Of a stretch of DNA of 64,000 nucleotides, positions 25,871 to 34,583 are shown piece after piece. Below the pieces are notes generated by a model, which saw only the letters and a list, made by a program, of their open reading frames with translations, ran no database searches and was not told the DNA's origin. This DNA comes from Candidatus Enterococcus courvalinii. GTDB lineage: Bacteria > Bacillota > Bacilli > Lactobacillales > Enterococcaceae. Location of the stretch: positions 120,179-184,178 of the forward strand of contig NZ_JAFLWI010000004.1 of NCBI RefSeq assembly GCF_017315945.1, read 5' to 3'. How positions within the stretch are numbered: position 1 is the stretch's first letter; the number at the start of each line of letters is the position of its first letter. A program made the translations under genes and the position numbers.

Positions 25871-26278
25871 ATGAAAAAAATAATCACTTATGGTTCATTT
25901 GACTTGCTTCATTATGGACATATCAATTTGTTGCGAAGAGCAAAAGAGCAAGGCGATTATTTGATTGTTGCTCTTTCAACTGATGAATTTAATCATCAAT
26001 ATAAAGACAAAAAAAGTTATTTCTCCTATGAAAAAAGAAAGCAATTGCTCGAAGCAGTTAGATATGTCGACCTAGTCATTCCCGAGAACTCTTGGGAACA
26101 AAAAGTCTCAGATATTAAAGAATTTAAGGTTGATAAATTTGTGATGGGCAATGATTGGCAAGGAAAATTTGATTATCTTCACGAAGAAACTGGTGTGGAG
26201 GTAATCTATTTAGATCGAACTCCAGAGATTTCAACAAGTCAGATAAAAGAAGACTTAAATAAACAGTTAAAACAGTAA
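25871..26278 (+). CDS. tagD: Glycerol-3-phosphate cytidylyltransferase TagD
   Basis: TagD makes CDP-glycerol from CTP and sn-glycerol 3-phosphate. The 135-residue length and the motifs TYGSFDLLHYGHINLL (HxGH nucleotidyltransferase signature), VALSTDEFN, YFSYEKRKQLLEAVRYVD and STSQIKED are diagnostic. It is the last gene of the WTA run and provides the precursor for glycerol-phosphate steps such as linkage-unit priming. AAAAGGAG lies before the ATG. gpsA, which makes glycerol 3-phosphate, follows 70 nt later. Confidence 0.95.
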   Translation: MKKIITYGSFDLLHYGHINLLRRAKEQGDYLIVALSTDEFNHQYKDKKSYFSYEKRKQLLEAVRYVDLVIPENSWEQKVSDIKEFKVDKFVMGNDWQGKFDYLHEETGVEVIYLDRTPEISTSQIKEDLNKQLKQ

Positions 26279-26348
26279 AATTACTAAACATGTTTTGTTT
26301 TTCTGTATTATAATGAAAGATAACGATTAGTTTACTGGAGGAAATTTA

Positions 26349-27359
26349 ATGAAAAAAATCGCAGTTTTAGGTCCAGGTTCTTGGGGGACTGCCTTAGCGC
26401 AGACCTTAGCAGAAAATGGACATGATGTTCGAATTTGGGGAAATGTTCCTGAACAAATTGATGAGATCAATGAGTATCATACCAATAAACATTTTTTGCC
26501 AGACTTGCAAATTCCTGAATCAATTGTCGGATATAAAGAATTAGCGGAGGCTGTTGATGGCGTTGATGCTGTATTATTCGTTGTCCCAACAAAAGCTATT
26601 CGTTCAGTTGCACAAGAATTGTTAGAAAAAATGAATACAAAACCAATCATCATTCATGCAAGTAAGGGACTAGAACAAGGCACACACAAACGTATTTCAG
26701 AAGTGATTGCAGAAGAACTTCCAGAAGAAAAACGCCAAGCAATCGTTGTGCTTTCTGGTCCAAGTCATGCAGAAGAAGTTGCTGTTCACGATATTACGAC
26801 GATTACAGCTGCAAGTATTGATCAACATGCAGCAGAATTTGTTCAAGATTTATTTATGAATGATTATTTCCGAATCTATACAAATAACGATGTAATTGGT
26901 GTGGAAACAGGAGCTGCATTAAAAAATATTATTGCAATCGGTGCTGGCGCCATTCATGGACTAGGATTTGGTGATGATGCAAAAGCAGCTATTATGACTC
27001 GAGGTTTAGCTGAGATCAGTCGTTTAGGGGTGGCTATGGGTGCTAACCCACTGACATTTATTGGATTAAGTGGTGTGGGTGATTTGATTGTTACGTGTAC
27101 GAGTGTTCATTCTCGTAATTGGCGTGCAGGAAACTTATTGGGTCAAGGTCATAAGTTGGCTGAGGTTTTAGAAAATATGGGGATGGTTGTTGAAGGTGTT
27201 TCAACGACGAAAGCCGCTGTTGAACTAGCTAAGCAATTAAATGTGGAAATGCCAATCACTGAGACTATCTATAGTGTGTTATATGAAGATAAAGATATCA
27301 AGCAGGCTGCAAAAGATATCATGTTGCGTGATGGCAAGACGGAAAATGAATTTATGTAA
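26349..27359 (+). CDS. gpsA: NAD(P)H-dependent glycerol-3-phosphate dehydrogenase
   Basis: GpsA reduces dihydroxyacetone phosphate to sn-glycerol 3-phosphate for phospholipid and teichoic acid synthesis. The 336-residue protein has the N-terminal [11 protein letters not shown] dinucleotide loop, the conserved [12 protein letters not shown] block, the catalytic-Lys region ETGAALKNI, and [18 protein letters not shown] precedes the ATG. It directly follows tagD, which uses its product, and shares a terminator-bounded segment ending at 27406. Confidence 0.95.
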   Translation: MKKIAVLGPGSWGTALAQTLAENGHDVRIWGNVPEQIDEINEYHTNKHFLPDLQIPESIVGYKELAEAVDGVDAVLFVVPTKAIRSVAQELLEKMNTKPIIIHASKGLEQGTHKRISEVIAEELPEEKRQAIVVLSGPSHAEEVAVHDITTITAASIDQHAAEFVQDLFMNDYFRIYTNNDVIGVETGAALKNIIAIGAGAIHGLGFGDDAKAAIMTRGLAEISRLGVAMGANPLTFIGLSGVGDLIVTCTSVHSRNWRAGNLLGQGHKLAEVLENMGMVVEGVSTTKAAVELAKQLNVEMPITETIYSVLYEDKDIKQAAKDIMLRDGKTENEFM

Positions 27360-27364
27360 ATATT

Positions 27365-27406
27365 AAAAAGTAGAACAAAGCGATTATCGTTTTGTTCTAC
27401 TTTTTT
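27365..27406 (+). terminator. Terminator after gpsA
   Basis: AAAGTAGAACAAA pairs with TTTGTTCTACTTTTTT around an 11-nt loop. Confidence 0.9.
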
Positions 27407-27516
27407 GTGGAGCATAAAACAGAAAGAAAGTAGGTTTCCTATTTTACCTCTGCTATAATAGTTCAGTGAGTACCTTTATTTTAAATGAATGATTGTGAGA
27501 AAGGAACGAACAAATC

Positions 27517-28392
27517 ATGACAAAAGTTAGAAAAGCTGTGATTCCAGCAGCAGGGTTGGGGACACGTTTTTTACCCGCAACAAAAGCGATGGCAAAGGAA
27601 ATGTTACCAATTGTTGATAAACCAACGATTCAGTTTATTGTTGAGGAGGCTTTGGCTTCAGGAATCGAAGATATTTTAATTGTTACAGGAAAAGCAAAAC
27701 GACCAATTGAAGACCACTTTGATTCAAATGTTGAATTGGAAACAAATTTACGTGAAAAAGAAAAAAATGAATTATTGAAATTAGTTGAAGAAACAACAGA
27801 CGTCAATTTACATTTTATTCGTCAATCTCATCCAAAAGGTTTAGGGCATGCTGTGTTACAGGCAAAAGCTTTCGTAGGAGATGAACCTTTTATTGTGATG
27901 CTGGGTGATGATTTGATGGTGGATGACATTCCTTTGACCAAACAATTGATGAACGATTACGAACAAACAACCTCTTCGACAATTGCCGTTATGAGTGTTC
28001 CGCATGAAGATACGTCGAAATATGGCATTATCAATCCCGGTGAAATAGTTTCAGATGATGTTTATAGTGTGAAAAATTTTGTAGAAAAACCAGATCCAGC
28101 AGACGCACCAAGTGATTTGGCTATTATTGGCCGTTATTTGTTAAATCCAGAAATCTTTACTATTTTGGAAACACAAAAACCTGGTGCGGGAAATGAAATC
28201 CAGCTAACTGATGCGATTGATGAACTGAATAAAAGTCAACGTGTGTTTGCACATGAATTTAAAGGGACACGCTATGATGTTGGAGATAAGTTTGGTTACA
28301 TGAAGACGAGCATCGAATATGGATTGCAACACCCAGAAATTGGCGAAACATTAAAAGACTATCTGATTGAACTAGGAGAAAAATTAAATTAA
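27517..28392 (+). CDS. galU: UTP-glucose-1-phosphate uridylyltransferase
   Basis: GalU makes UDP-glucose from UTP and glucose 1-phosphate, for glycolipids, galactose metabolism and polymer glycosylation. The 291-residue protein shows [33 protein letters not shown], the LGDD metal site, VEKPDP and [13 protein letters not shown] consensus TATAAT lies at 27454-27459, so it is probably its own transcript. GAAAGGAAC precedes the ATG with a slightly long spacing. UDP-glucose could feed the WTA glycosyltransferase encoded upstream, though the donor of that enzyme is not known. Confidence 0.95.
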   Translation: MTKVRKAVIPAAGLGTRFLPATKAMAKEMLPIVDKPTIQFIVEEALASGIEDILIVTGKAKRPIEDHFDSNVELETNLREKEKNELLKLVEETTDVNLHFIRQSHPKGLGHAVLQAKAFVGDEPFIVMLGDDLMVDDIPLTKQLMNDYEQTTSSTIAVMSVPHEDTSKYGIINPGEIVSDDVYSVKNFVEKPDPADAPSDLAIIGRYLLNPEIFTILETQKPGAGNEIQLTDAIDELNKSQRVFAHEFKGTRYDVGDKFGYMKTSIEYGLQHPEIGETLKDYLIELGEKLN

Positions 28393-28410
28393 TTGATTTT
28401 GTATTGATTT

Positions 28411-28448
28411 GAAGTAGAGAACCAAATCATTTTGGGCTCTACTTTTTT
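28411..28448 (+). terminator. Terminator after galU
   Basis: AAGTAGAG and CCAAA pair with TTTGG and CTCTACTT, then T6. Confidence 0.85.
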
Positions 28449-28639
28449 GTGTTTAGATGTTTTGTTTGAGTACTTTCTGACAATTTATCCTTATTTATTG
28501 GCTGTGAACATGTCGTTGACAACCTCTTTCTATTTGACACTTGCTGGGTTTACTATAAAATAAATAGAGTACATAATTTTGTTGCTAAAAATAAGTGGAG
28601 GGAAGTGTCAGCGGCTTAGAATTTCAACGGCCGATTGAG

Positions 28640-29221
28640 ATGACTAAACAAGATAAAAATTTTAAAAAAGCTGCTAGAATGCAGTTGCTTGAACTTTTGA
28701 ATGAAAATCCTGACTGGTATCATTCTCAAAAGGAAGCACCTCAGAGAGTGAAACAGTTAGCCACACTTTTAGTAGATAATCAGAAAATAACAAAACATAG
28801 TACAAAAAAAGAAGTGGTAATCAATCCTCGCTATTTTTTATTACTTCATTTTTTGGGTTTTAACAATAAAGAGGTACAAGAGATCTTATTTCCAACGAAA
28901 CAAAGTTATATTCTATGGAAAGAGGAATATGGCTATGATAAATTAAGGAGTTCAGCCATCGTGAAAAAGAAACAACTGCTGATTCAGACTTTGGCAGACC
29001 AATGGCGTATATATGATCTCATCGAACAGTCAGTACAGACCATCGCCGAGTTTTGGCGAGAACAAAGGGCGTTGGTTCAAACTGGGCATAAAGTTGTGGA
29101 TGGCTTGAGTGAACAAGAAATCGATGAAATTTTGGGCTTTTATGAAGTGCTAGATACTATTGCTGATTTCTCTCGCGTCCAAAAACAGCTAGTATTGGAA
29201 AAAAAGAATCGATTTGTTTAA
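28640..29221 (+). CDS. Hypothetical helical protein
   Basis: I recognise no family. The protein is about 193 residues, charged and mostly helical, without signal peptide or membrane helix. Segments such as NNKEVQEILFPTKQSYILWKEEYG could be a weak helix-turn-helix, but I would not assign DNA binding. Start choice is unclear: the reading frame is open from a GTG at 28595, but GGAGGG at 28598-28602 lies just inside that start and no start codon sits at proper spacing behind it. The first ATG is at 28640 with a poor ribosome binding site. It lies between galU and a small membrane-protein gene. Confidence 0.55.
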   Translation: MTKQDKNFKKAARMQLLELLNENPDWYHSQKEAPQRVKQLATLLVDNQKITKHSTKKEVVINPRYFLLLHFLGFNNKEVQEILFPTKQSYILWKEEYGYDKLRSSAIVKKKQLLIQTLADQWRIYDLIEQSVQTIAEFWREQRALVQTGHKVVDGLSEQEIDEILGFYEVLDTIADFSRVQKQLVLEKKNRFV

Positions 29222-29381
29222 GTCTCAAAGCGATTGTATGTCTAAAAGAAGCTTTAATTTTTACTTAAGTGTACAAAAATAGCATAAGATTAAAGAAGAA
29301 AAATCAACAATTTTTTTGAATTAGTAGTAAAATAATGAAGAGTTTTTGGCAAACGGAATTTAAATAGAAGGTGTGGATTTC

Positions 29382-29726
29382 ATGGAGAAACTAATAGCAA
29401 TTGCTCAATCATTGCTTGATGGGTTGAAGTGGTTACTGGAAGGAAGTAATTGGTTAATCTTATTACCTTTCATTTGTGTCAGTTTTTATATCATGTATCA
29501 GATGGTAAAACGCAAAGAAAAAGGATTGATTTTAGTTTGGTATTTAGCAACGGTTGCGATTGGCAGTTTGATGTTGCAAATTGCAGTTGATACGCAAGTC
29601 GCATTAATTTTTGCAGCTGTATTGATTGGGTTGTATGTGGTGATTTATATTCGCTATTTAGGACATCGAATGCATTTGATCAAAAAAGGAAAACATGCGG
29701 CTCGGTATCGTTCAATAAAAGAATAA
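29382..29726 (+). CDS. Small membrane protein of unknown function
   Basis: The 114-residue protein has three predicted membrane helices (LILLPFICVSFYIMY, LVWYLATVAIGSLML and ALIFAAVLIGLYVVIYI) and a basic C-terminal tail. I know no function. ATG at 29382 follows AAGGTG; the in-frame GTG at 29373 is an alternative. A strong terminator follows. Confidence 0.65.
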   Translation: MEKLIAIAQSLLDGLKWLLEGSNWLILLPFICVSFYIMYQMVKRKEKGLILVWYLATVAIGSLMLQIAVDTQVALIFAAVLIGLYVVIYIRYLGHRMHLIKKGKHAARYRSIKE

Positions 29727-29803
29727 AAAAGAGGCTGGATAGCTGTAGTAAACCAAAAATTAGGAGTTTTGGTTGAAGTACAAGATTCCAGGCTCTTTTT
29801 TTT
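29725..29803 (+). terminator. Long-stem terminator
   Basis: AAAAAAGAGGCTGG pairs with CCAGGCTCTTTTTTTT, with an internal CCAAAA/TTTTGG arm. Confidence 0.8.
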
Positions 29804-30037
29804 AAATTTTATTTGGGAATACATATGGTTAAAATTTATTTAATTAAATTTTGACTGCTTGTTATTTGAAAAAACGTTATGATAAATGGTTTAGAATAGC
29901 TGAGAGGTGGGGAAAGTTAGAATATAATAACAAGATTATAATTATGGTAAGATATCGTACTCTTGTTTTTTGATGATTCACCTCTTGCACTCAGCAAATA
30001 GTTTCCTTACAATGGGAACAGATAGAAACAGCTGAAT

Positions 30038-30139
30038 AAAAAAAGGCTCCCTGCTTCTTAGTTGGCGCTAAGAAACAGGGAATGACTTGTCAGTACGCGC
30101 TGACCAATCATTTTGCCATAGTCAATGCAGTGCATCGAC
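30038..30139 (-). ncRNA. Candidate ~100-nt small RNA
   Basis: On the minus strand TAGAAA (30174-30169), a 17-nt spacer and TACAAT (30151-30146) form a reasonable promoter. The transcript would hold a GTCAG..CTGAC hairpin and end in a terminator whose stem pairs TCCCTG and TTCTTAG with CTAAGAA and CAGGGA, followed by T7 (30038-30080). No reading frame of note lies within it. It is antisense to any plus-strand RNA ending at 30258, an arrangement seen in type I toxin-antitoxin loci, but I find no toxin peptide. No family name is claimed. Confidence 0.45.
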
Positions 30140-30224
30140 CTTTTTATTGTACCTAATCTAAGGTGAAATTTCTACCCCTATGTAGATTTTTGTGAAGGTT
30201 GCACGCTTGTTTATTTGCTATGTC

Positions 30225-30258
30225 AAGGTATTGGGCTAGACGCTCAATACCTTTTTTT
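30225..30258 (+). terminator. Plus-strand terminator opposite the sRNA
   Basis: AAGGTATTG pairs with CAATACCTT, then T7. No gene on the plus strand directly precedes it, so it may end an unrecognised RNA that runs through the sRNA region. Confidence 0.75.
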
Positions 30259-30366
30259 GTTGGGGAAAAATAACGACGAGTAAAAAGCAAGTTGGCAACT
30301 GCCGTTTTGTTGCTTTCGCTTTATTAGGCAGCTGTTTCTATTGGTTTTGATTCGTGGGGGAGACTT

Positions 30367-30984
30367 ATGAGTTTACGTTATTTTGATTATTATCAACAGC
30401 TGGAAGAAAAATTACGAGTAGAAGAACCATTAATGATCCAAGCAGGGACTTGGATTGCTCAACGAGTAGCTGCCGGAGGTCGGTTACAGATTTTCGCTAG
30501 CCGAACGTTAAGCGGTGTTGCTTTTGAATTTTGGGAACAGCTTCCAGATATTGTTCCTGGGAAATTGATCAAAAATCCAGCTGATGGTATTTATGAGAAA
30601 CTAGAGGGGACGGGTCAAGCAATTATTGAACAGATAGAGACAAACCCTCAAGATATTTTTTTACTGTTATCAAATGAAGGACGTAACCCAGCTATTATTG
30701 AACTTGCGCAGTGGATCAAGGAACATGAGTATCCAGTCATCATCGTGACGGGTTTTGATTTATCTAGAAGTATAAAATCGCAGCATAGTAGTGGCTTACG
30801 GTTATTTGAGATTGCCGATTTGGTTTTAGATAATCATGCAAAATTGCATGATGCGGTACTGACTATACCTGAGTTGGACCCATCAATTTGTGGAACAGCC
30901 TCCGTTTCTACCATGTTTTTACTTCAGCAGATGCTCTATTTTATTGCTCAGTTTTTACTTAAAAAAGAGGTGCCTTCAGATTAA
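30367..30984 (+). CDS. SIS-domain sugar isomerase-like protein (UPF0309 type)
   Basis: The 205-residue protein has a SIS fold: RLQIFASRTLSGVAFEFW, LLLSNEGRNPAIIELAQW and VIIVTGFDLS are the phosphosugar-binding loop regions. It resembles the UPF0309/SIS_2 group of putative phosphosugar binders or isomerases. GGGGGAG lies 6 nt before the ATG. The substrate cannot be read from the sequence or from its neighbours. Confidence 0.7.
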   Translation: MSLRYFDYYQQLEEKLRVEEPLMIQAGTWIAQRVAAGGRLQIFASRTLSGVAFEFWEQLPDIVPGKLIKNPADGIYEKLEGTGQAIIEQIETNPQDIFLLLSNEGRNPAIIELAQWIKEHEYPVIIVTGFDLSRSIKSQHSSGLRLFEIADLVLDNHAKLHDAVLTIPELDPSICGTASVSTMFLLQQMLYFIAQFLLKKEVPSD

Positions 30985-31433
30985 GGACTACCATTCAGAG
31001 AGTTTTCCACAGTAATCAACTGAATAAAAGAAAAAAAGTTTGTGTTCCACAGCTACAGAAACAGTTTTACGAAAAGAAAACGATTTTTTAGGTTGATAAT
31101 CATTGATAAGTGATAGCTCAATAGTTATTTTTAATGGTTTAATAGTTTTAATAATAGTGTTTGTTTCCATTTTGATGATTATTTATAGAGGTGTTTCACA
31201 GAGGCGTGTAGATAATAGTCAATCAAATTATGGATGTGGATAAATAATTAGGTAAAAGAAATATCTATAAAAATTTAACTCCTTCTTACAGACTTTAAAG
31301 CAAACCTTTAATTGTTTGAAATCTCATTGAAAAGTTAGAATCATTTTGGTATCGTTATCTAAGAAAGTTAAACGAGATCAACTTGTTATCTTAATAACTG
31401 TTGAGAAAAACTAAAGGATAAGTGGGAAAAAAG
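30985..31433. other. Gene-free region before the LCP gene
   Basis: About 440 nt, AT-rich, no credible gene. It contains one perfect DnaA-box sequence on the minus strand (TTATCCACA, 31235-31243) and a close relative, TTTTCCACA, at 31003-31011. The LCP promoter should lie at its 3' end, but I see no clear -10. Confidence 0.4.
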
Positions 31434-32393
31434 ATGAGAAGAGCTGAGAAAAAACGAATGAGTACGGGACGGAAGGTTTTTTTATGGATTCTAAGTATTT
31501 TGTTGATTATCATTGCGGGGATTGCTGTGTATGCAGGAAAAATTTATTTTGATGTGAAGTCCACAGCGGACAAGACTTATGCAACGGTCGATCGGATCAC
31601 GGAATCAAAACGGGACAAAGAAATCGATTATGATGCAGGCGATCCCTTTTCAATTTTACTACTAGGTGTGGATACAGGAGATTTTGGTCGCACAGATCAA
31701 GGTCGCTCGGATTCAATTATGGTTGCAACGGTTAATCCACAAAAGAAGACAACGACTTTAGTAAGTATTCCTCGTGATACCTACACAGAAATTGTTGGGC
31801 ATGGAACGAGTGATAAGATCAATCATGCCTATGCATTTGGTGGTATGGCAATGTCTATTGCGACAGTTGAAAACATGTTAGATATTCCTATTGACCACTA
31901 CGCGGAAATCAACATGAAAGGAATGCAAGATTTGGTTGACGCAGTTGGTGGTGTCGATGTAAATAATAAATTGACATTTAACTATGATGGAACTGATTTC
32001 CCAATCGGTAAACAAACATTAAATGGCACAGATGCCGTGAAATATGCACGGATGCGATACGATGATCCAAAAGGCGATTATGGTCGTCAAGATCGTCAAC
32101 GTCAGGTGATTTCTGGAATTATCAACAAAATGAAGTCAGTGGATACTTTGACGAACTATACCAATTTGTTAGACGCTTTGGGCAATAATGCAACAACAGA
32201 TGTTTCATGGGATACGATCAAAGTATTAGCCACAAATTATCGTGATGCCTTTTCAACGATTCATTCAGAACAGCTAGCAGGAGATTCATTTACTGGTGAT
32301 GGCACAACTGGAGAAAATGGTATTTCTTATCAACGAGCAAGCAGTGACGAACTCGCTCGAATCCAAAAAGAATTAAAAGAACAATTAAAATAG
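31434..32393 (+). CDS. LytR-CpsA-Psr (LCP) cell-wall polymer ligase
   Basis: A short basic cytoplasmic tail, one membrane helix (VFLWILSILLIIIAGIAVYA) and an extracellular LCP domain. Conserved features are LLGVDTG, GRSDSIM, SIPRDTY, DKINHAYAFGG, DAVGGV, LNGTDAVKYARMRYDD and DYGRQDRQ. The arginines of PRD, R-x-R and the DYGRQxRQ stretch, which hold the polyprenyl pyrophosphate, are all present. LCP enzymes transfer WTA or capsule from the lipid carrier to peptidoglycan, so this is a likely last step for the polymer made by the 14-26 kb cluster. The start is uncertain: GTG at 31422 is only 3 nt from AAAGGA, so I prefer the ATG at 31434. Confidence 0.9.
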   Translation: MRRAEKKRMSTGRKVFLWILSILLIIIAGIAVYAGKIYFDVKSTADKTYATVDRITESKRDKEIDYDAGDPFSILLLGVDTGDFGRTDQGRSDSIMVATVNPQKKTTTLVSIPRDTYTEIVGHGTSDKINHAYAFGGMAMSIATVENMLDIPIDHYAEINMKGMQDLVDAVGGVDVNNKLTFNYDGTDFPIGKQTLNGTDAVKYARMRYDDPKGDYGRQDRQRQVISGIINKMKSVDTLTNYTNLLDALGNNATTDVSWDTIKVLATNYRDAFSTIHSEQLAGDSFTGDGTTGENGISYQRASSDELARIQKELKEQLK

Positions 32394-32415
32394 TGCAAAG
32401 AAAAAAATACCTAAC

Positions 32416-32460
32416 AAAAAACACAGAGCAACCATTTGAATGGTCGCTCTGTGTTTTTTT
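32416..32460 (+). terminator. Terminator after the LCP gene
   Basis: AACACAGAGC..ACCAT pairs with ATGGT..GCTCTGTGTT, then T7. Confidence 0.9.
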
Positions 32461-32472
32461 AGCGATAAGCTG

Positions 32473-32518
32473 AAAAAATAAGGATCGGTTGCAAGAATGT
32501 CTTCTTTTACCCGATCCT
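32473..32518 (-). terminator. Terminator of the small membrane-protein gene
   Basis: On the minus strand GGATCGG pairs with CCGATCC over a long loop, followed by TTATTTTTT. Confidence 0.65.
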
Positions 32519-32534
32519 AAAATTTTATTTACTG

Positions 32535-32705
32535 TTAGATTAAACCAAAAAATAAAGCGAAAGCAGCCAAGAAAAATGCTTTTGTAAAAGACATGATTTT
32601 TCGTGGATTTCGAACAATCGTTTTGGCATCAATAAATGCTTCAGAACTTAGAATATAAGAACTTACAATAATCAATAAAACAGTAATTAGTAATAGCAAT
32701 AACAT
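32535..32705 (-). CDS. Small two-helix membrane protein, 56 residues
   Basis: This short ORF starts at the ATG at 32705 with AAGGAGTGAGAG 9 nt upstream, a strong ribosome binding site. It encodes MLLLLLITVLLIIVSSYIL, a short polar middle (SEAFIDAKTIVRNPRK) and a second hydrophobic segment (FTKAFFLAAFALFFGLI). It has its own terminator downstream. I do not recognise a family; toxin or regulatory membrane peptide are both open. Confidence 0.6.
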   Translation of the reverse strand: MLLLLLITVLLIIVSSYILSSEAFIDAKTIVRNPRKIMSFTKAFFLAAFALFFGLI

Positions 32706-32820
32706 AACTCTCACTCCTTCAAGTTCTCAGCAGTAGTATAGCATGTTGCCATTGAAGTTACGAGTTATTTGCAATTTCTTAAATAAATTTATAACAAAAT
32801 TCGTAAATAATCTAACATGA

Positions 32821-33555
32821 TCACTGTTCAAAATCTTGTTGCCCTTCTTGGTAAATAATTTGCTGATACTGACGGAAAAAAGTGCCACGGCGATAATGCT
32901 GCTGATGTGCCAAAACTTGTTGAAAGGGACGAGCCAACCATTTTGCTTTTGGAAAGAATGGAAAAAAGGTTGGGCTATGAAGTGGCGAAAAGTCTGTGTG
33001 GATCATCAAATGGCAAGAAAACGCGAGGCGAATTCTTTTTGTTAAGTTGCGTTTCTTGATCGGAGAAAGAAAACGGAGCTGATTTGTTAACTGGATCGTT
33101 GTTTGAAAGGCGTGTTCTTCAACCAACTGCACCTGTAATGGATTGAACCAAATGGTAGTTACCCTTTTTGCAGATTCCAGCGGTAGCAAACTTTGCGTTC
33201 GGATTGCTGCCGGTAACTTGTAGTGCTTGACAGGAAGAAGTGTACGCATTGTTTTGAGATACCAGCTTAATTTTAGCTGGTGATGGCTGTCTAGTAGATA
33301 AGTAATGATCTCTTGCGCAGAGCTTGCGACCAACATACATTCATGCTGAAAAACGATCCAACAGCGATTGAAGTCTGTGGTTGTGTCTGGAAGCAGTGCA
33401 TAAATTTCGACATCTAAAGGAATTTGGTATAAAAAATAAAGCTGTTCAGATTTATAAAAGGTTTCTTTACTTTCAATAGAAGAAACAAATGACGATTCAC
33501 AATAAATAGTCGTAAAATCATTGATGGTAAAACGATTTTTGCTGGATTCAATCAT
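32821..33555 (-). CDS. ComK-like protein (possible competence transcription factor)
   Basis: The 244-residue protein has no signal peptide. Residues about 118-180 follow the B. subtilis ComK pattern as I recall it: a LLPLESAK segment like FPTLSSTR, then a W-centred strand (TTIWFNPLQVQLVE), a T-x-Q-L-TNQLRFLSP hairpin like TFSNGKTMELPIS, and KKRNLTKRIRLAF like the helix before LRTKF. The N-terminal part is compatible and the C-terminal ~60 residues are extra. The start follows GGAGGTAGTTT. It is divergent from a ComX-like sigma factor gene, which makes a competence-related role more plausible. The homology is distant and by eye; it could be an unrelated protein. Confidence 0.5.
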   Translation of the reverse strand: MIESSKNRFTINDFTTIYCESSFVSSIESKETFYKSEQLYFLYQIPLDVEIYALLPDTTTDFNRCWIVFQHECMLVASSAQEIITYLLDSHHQLKLSWYLKTMRTLLPVKHYKLPAAIRTQSLLPLESAKRVTTIWFNPLQVQLVEEHAFQTTIQLTNQLRFLSPIKKRNLTKRIRLAFSCHLMIHTDFSPLHSPTFFPFFPKAKWLARPFQQVLAHQQHYRRGTFFRQYQQIIYQEGQQDFEQ

Positions 33556-33719
33556 AAACTACCTCCAAGAATAATGTCATAATTCCTCGTGTAGCTACAG
33601 TTTAGCATATGGAAATAGAACATTTTTTGACCAATAAAAGCTCTTTTTATTTTTTACAGTAGCTATATTTTTCCTTAAGCTACAAGTACCGGCCGGAAAA
33701 AAGGAAAAGGCAGAAAAGG

Positions 33720-34244
33720 ATGGAACAAAAAGAGTTAGAAGATTTATGTCAGAAATATGAAAAGCTGTATCACAAAGTGGTAAAGAAATGTGGAGTTTAT
33801 CAAAACAATCAGGAATACGAGGAGTACGTTCAATTAGCACGGATTGCTTTTTTTGAAGTAGCACGGGAGTTTATAGCGCCAAAAACATTTGAAGAAGCTT
33901 ATCCTATAGGCTATTTATTTCAAAAAATTGTCTGGAAACTAAAAGAACATCAACGAAAAATCTGGCGCCAGCAAGAAATTTTAGTAGCAGTAAATGAGGA
34001 ACAAGGACGACAATTAATAAGCGGTCTTTCTACTAGAGCATCTGTTTCTTCGCATGAATACGCCGATCAGAGACTAACGCTCTGCTTTCTTTGGCACAAA
34101 TTATCGGCGAAGGAAAAATGTTTTTTAGCGTATCGTTTGGAAAAAGCTCGAAGTAGTCATTACCTAGCACCAGCAAGTAGACAAACAATAGCGAATTGGC
34201 GAAAAAAACTAAAAAAACGATGGCAGGATGAAAAAATCGATTAA
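33720..34244 (+). CDS. ComX/SigX-like sigma factor
   Basis: The 174-residue protein has a sigma region 2-like part: YHKVVKKCGVYQNNQEYEEYVQLARIAFFEVAREF and GYLFQKIVWKLKEHQRK are typical of small sigma-70 proteins of the ComX/SigH group. A C-terminal region 4-like helix-turn-helix (LSAKEKCFLAYRL..SRQTIANWRKKLKKRW) follows. In streptococci and lactobacilli such factors drive late competence genes. AGGAAAAGG lies before the ATG. It is divergent from the ComK-like gene and followed by a DUF1659/DUF2922 pair that may be its target or operon partner. No functional evidence of competence in this organism is visible. Confidence 0.65.
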   Translation: MEQKELEDLCQKYEKLYHKVVKKCGVYQNNQEYEEYVQLARIAFFEVAREFIAPKTFEEAYPIGYLFQKIVWKLKEHQRKIWRQQEILVAVNEEQGRQLISGLSTRASVSSHEYADQRLTLCFLWHKLSAKEKCFLAYRLEKARSSHYLAPASRQTIANWRKKLKKRWQDEKID

Positions 34245-34286
34245 AATTTTGACATTGAGTGTTCTGAACACGTTACTAGTAGTGTG

Positions 34287-34333
34287 AGTAAATGAATGAC
34301 GAATGAACCGGTGCAGGCGTGGTTTCATTTACT
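34287..34333 (+). other. Leader inverted repeat before the DUF1659 gene
   Basis: AGTAAATGA at the left pairs with TCATTTACT at the right across a ~28-nt loop, 25 nt upstream of the start codon. It could be a leader hairpin or a binding site. Confidence 0.35.
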
Positions 34334-34357
34334 TATAAATCAAGAAGGGAGAAACTT

Positions 34358-34570
34358 ATGGAGAAAAAATTAGAAAGTACAAAATTAACGATTTATTTTA
34401 CCAATTTGGAAGCAGAGGAAGAATATCGGCAAACGATTGGGTCGATCATTCCTAATCCAGAAGATGAAAAAGTATTGGCATTAGGAGAAATTTTTCAATT
34501 ATTGACACCGAAAGAAGTGAAGTTTGCTTCTGTTTTGAAAACTGAAGCAACGAGTTATCGAAAGAGTTAA
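34358..34570 (+). CDS. DUF1659 family protein
   Basis: This 70-residue soluble protein is of the DUF1659 type, commonly found paired with a DUF2922 protein in Firmicutes, as here. STKLTIYFTNLEAEEEYRQTIG and ILQL-like FQLLTPKEVKFASVLKTEAT are the family-typical parts. Function is unknown. AGAAGGGAG precedes the ATG at 34358; the in-frame start at 34319 lies in the leader hairpin and is unlikely. Confidence 0.7.
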   Translation: MEKKLESTKLTIYFTNLEAEEEYRQTIGSIIPNPEDEKVLALGEIFQLLTPKEVKFASVLKTEATSYRKS

Positions 34571-34583
34571 AGGAGAAGGGAAA

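Larger units (their letters stand above)
29804..30366. other. Gene-free stretch with a candidate sRNA and opposing terminators
   Basis: No protein gene is convincing over about 560 nt. The left part (29804-30030) is AT-rich with only very short ORFs. The centre carries a minus-strand sRNA candidate (30038-30139), and 30225-30258 is a plus-strand terminator. The start of the SIS-domain gene follows at 30367, with GGGGGAG just before it. Confidence 0.6.

Noticed and set aside
14449..26278. Teichoic acid cluster as a recently acquired island
   Set aside because: Some genes are more AT-rich than the flanks, but there are no integrase, IS or att-like repeats at the ends, and gpsA/galU follow as normal neighbours.
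30038..30258. Fst- or Hol_Tox-type toxin gene
   Set aside because: I found no short hydrophobic ORF with a ribosome binding site; only the RNA arrangement is suggestive.
30988..31170. Minus-strand ORF of 60 codons
   Set aside because: No ribosome binding site and composition typical of non-coding AT-rich DNA.
31003..31243. DnaA-box-like sequences suggesting an origin
   Set aside because: Only one perfect box and one near match; no dnaA/dnaN genes or AT-rich 13-mers as expected for oriC.
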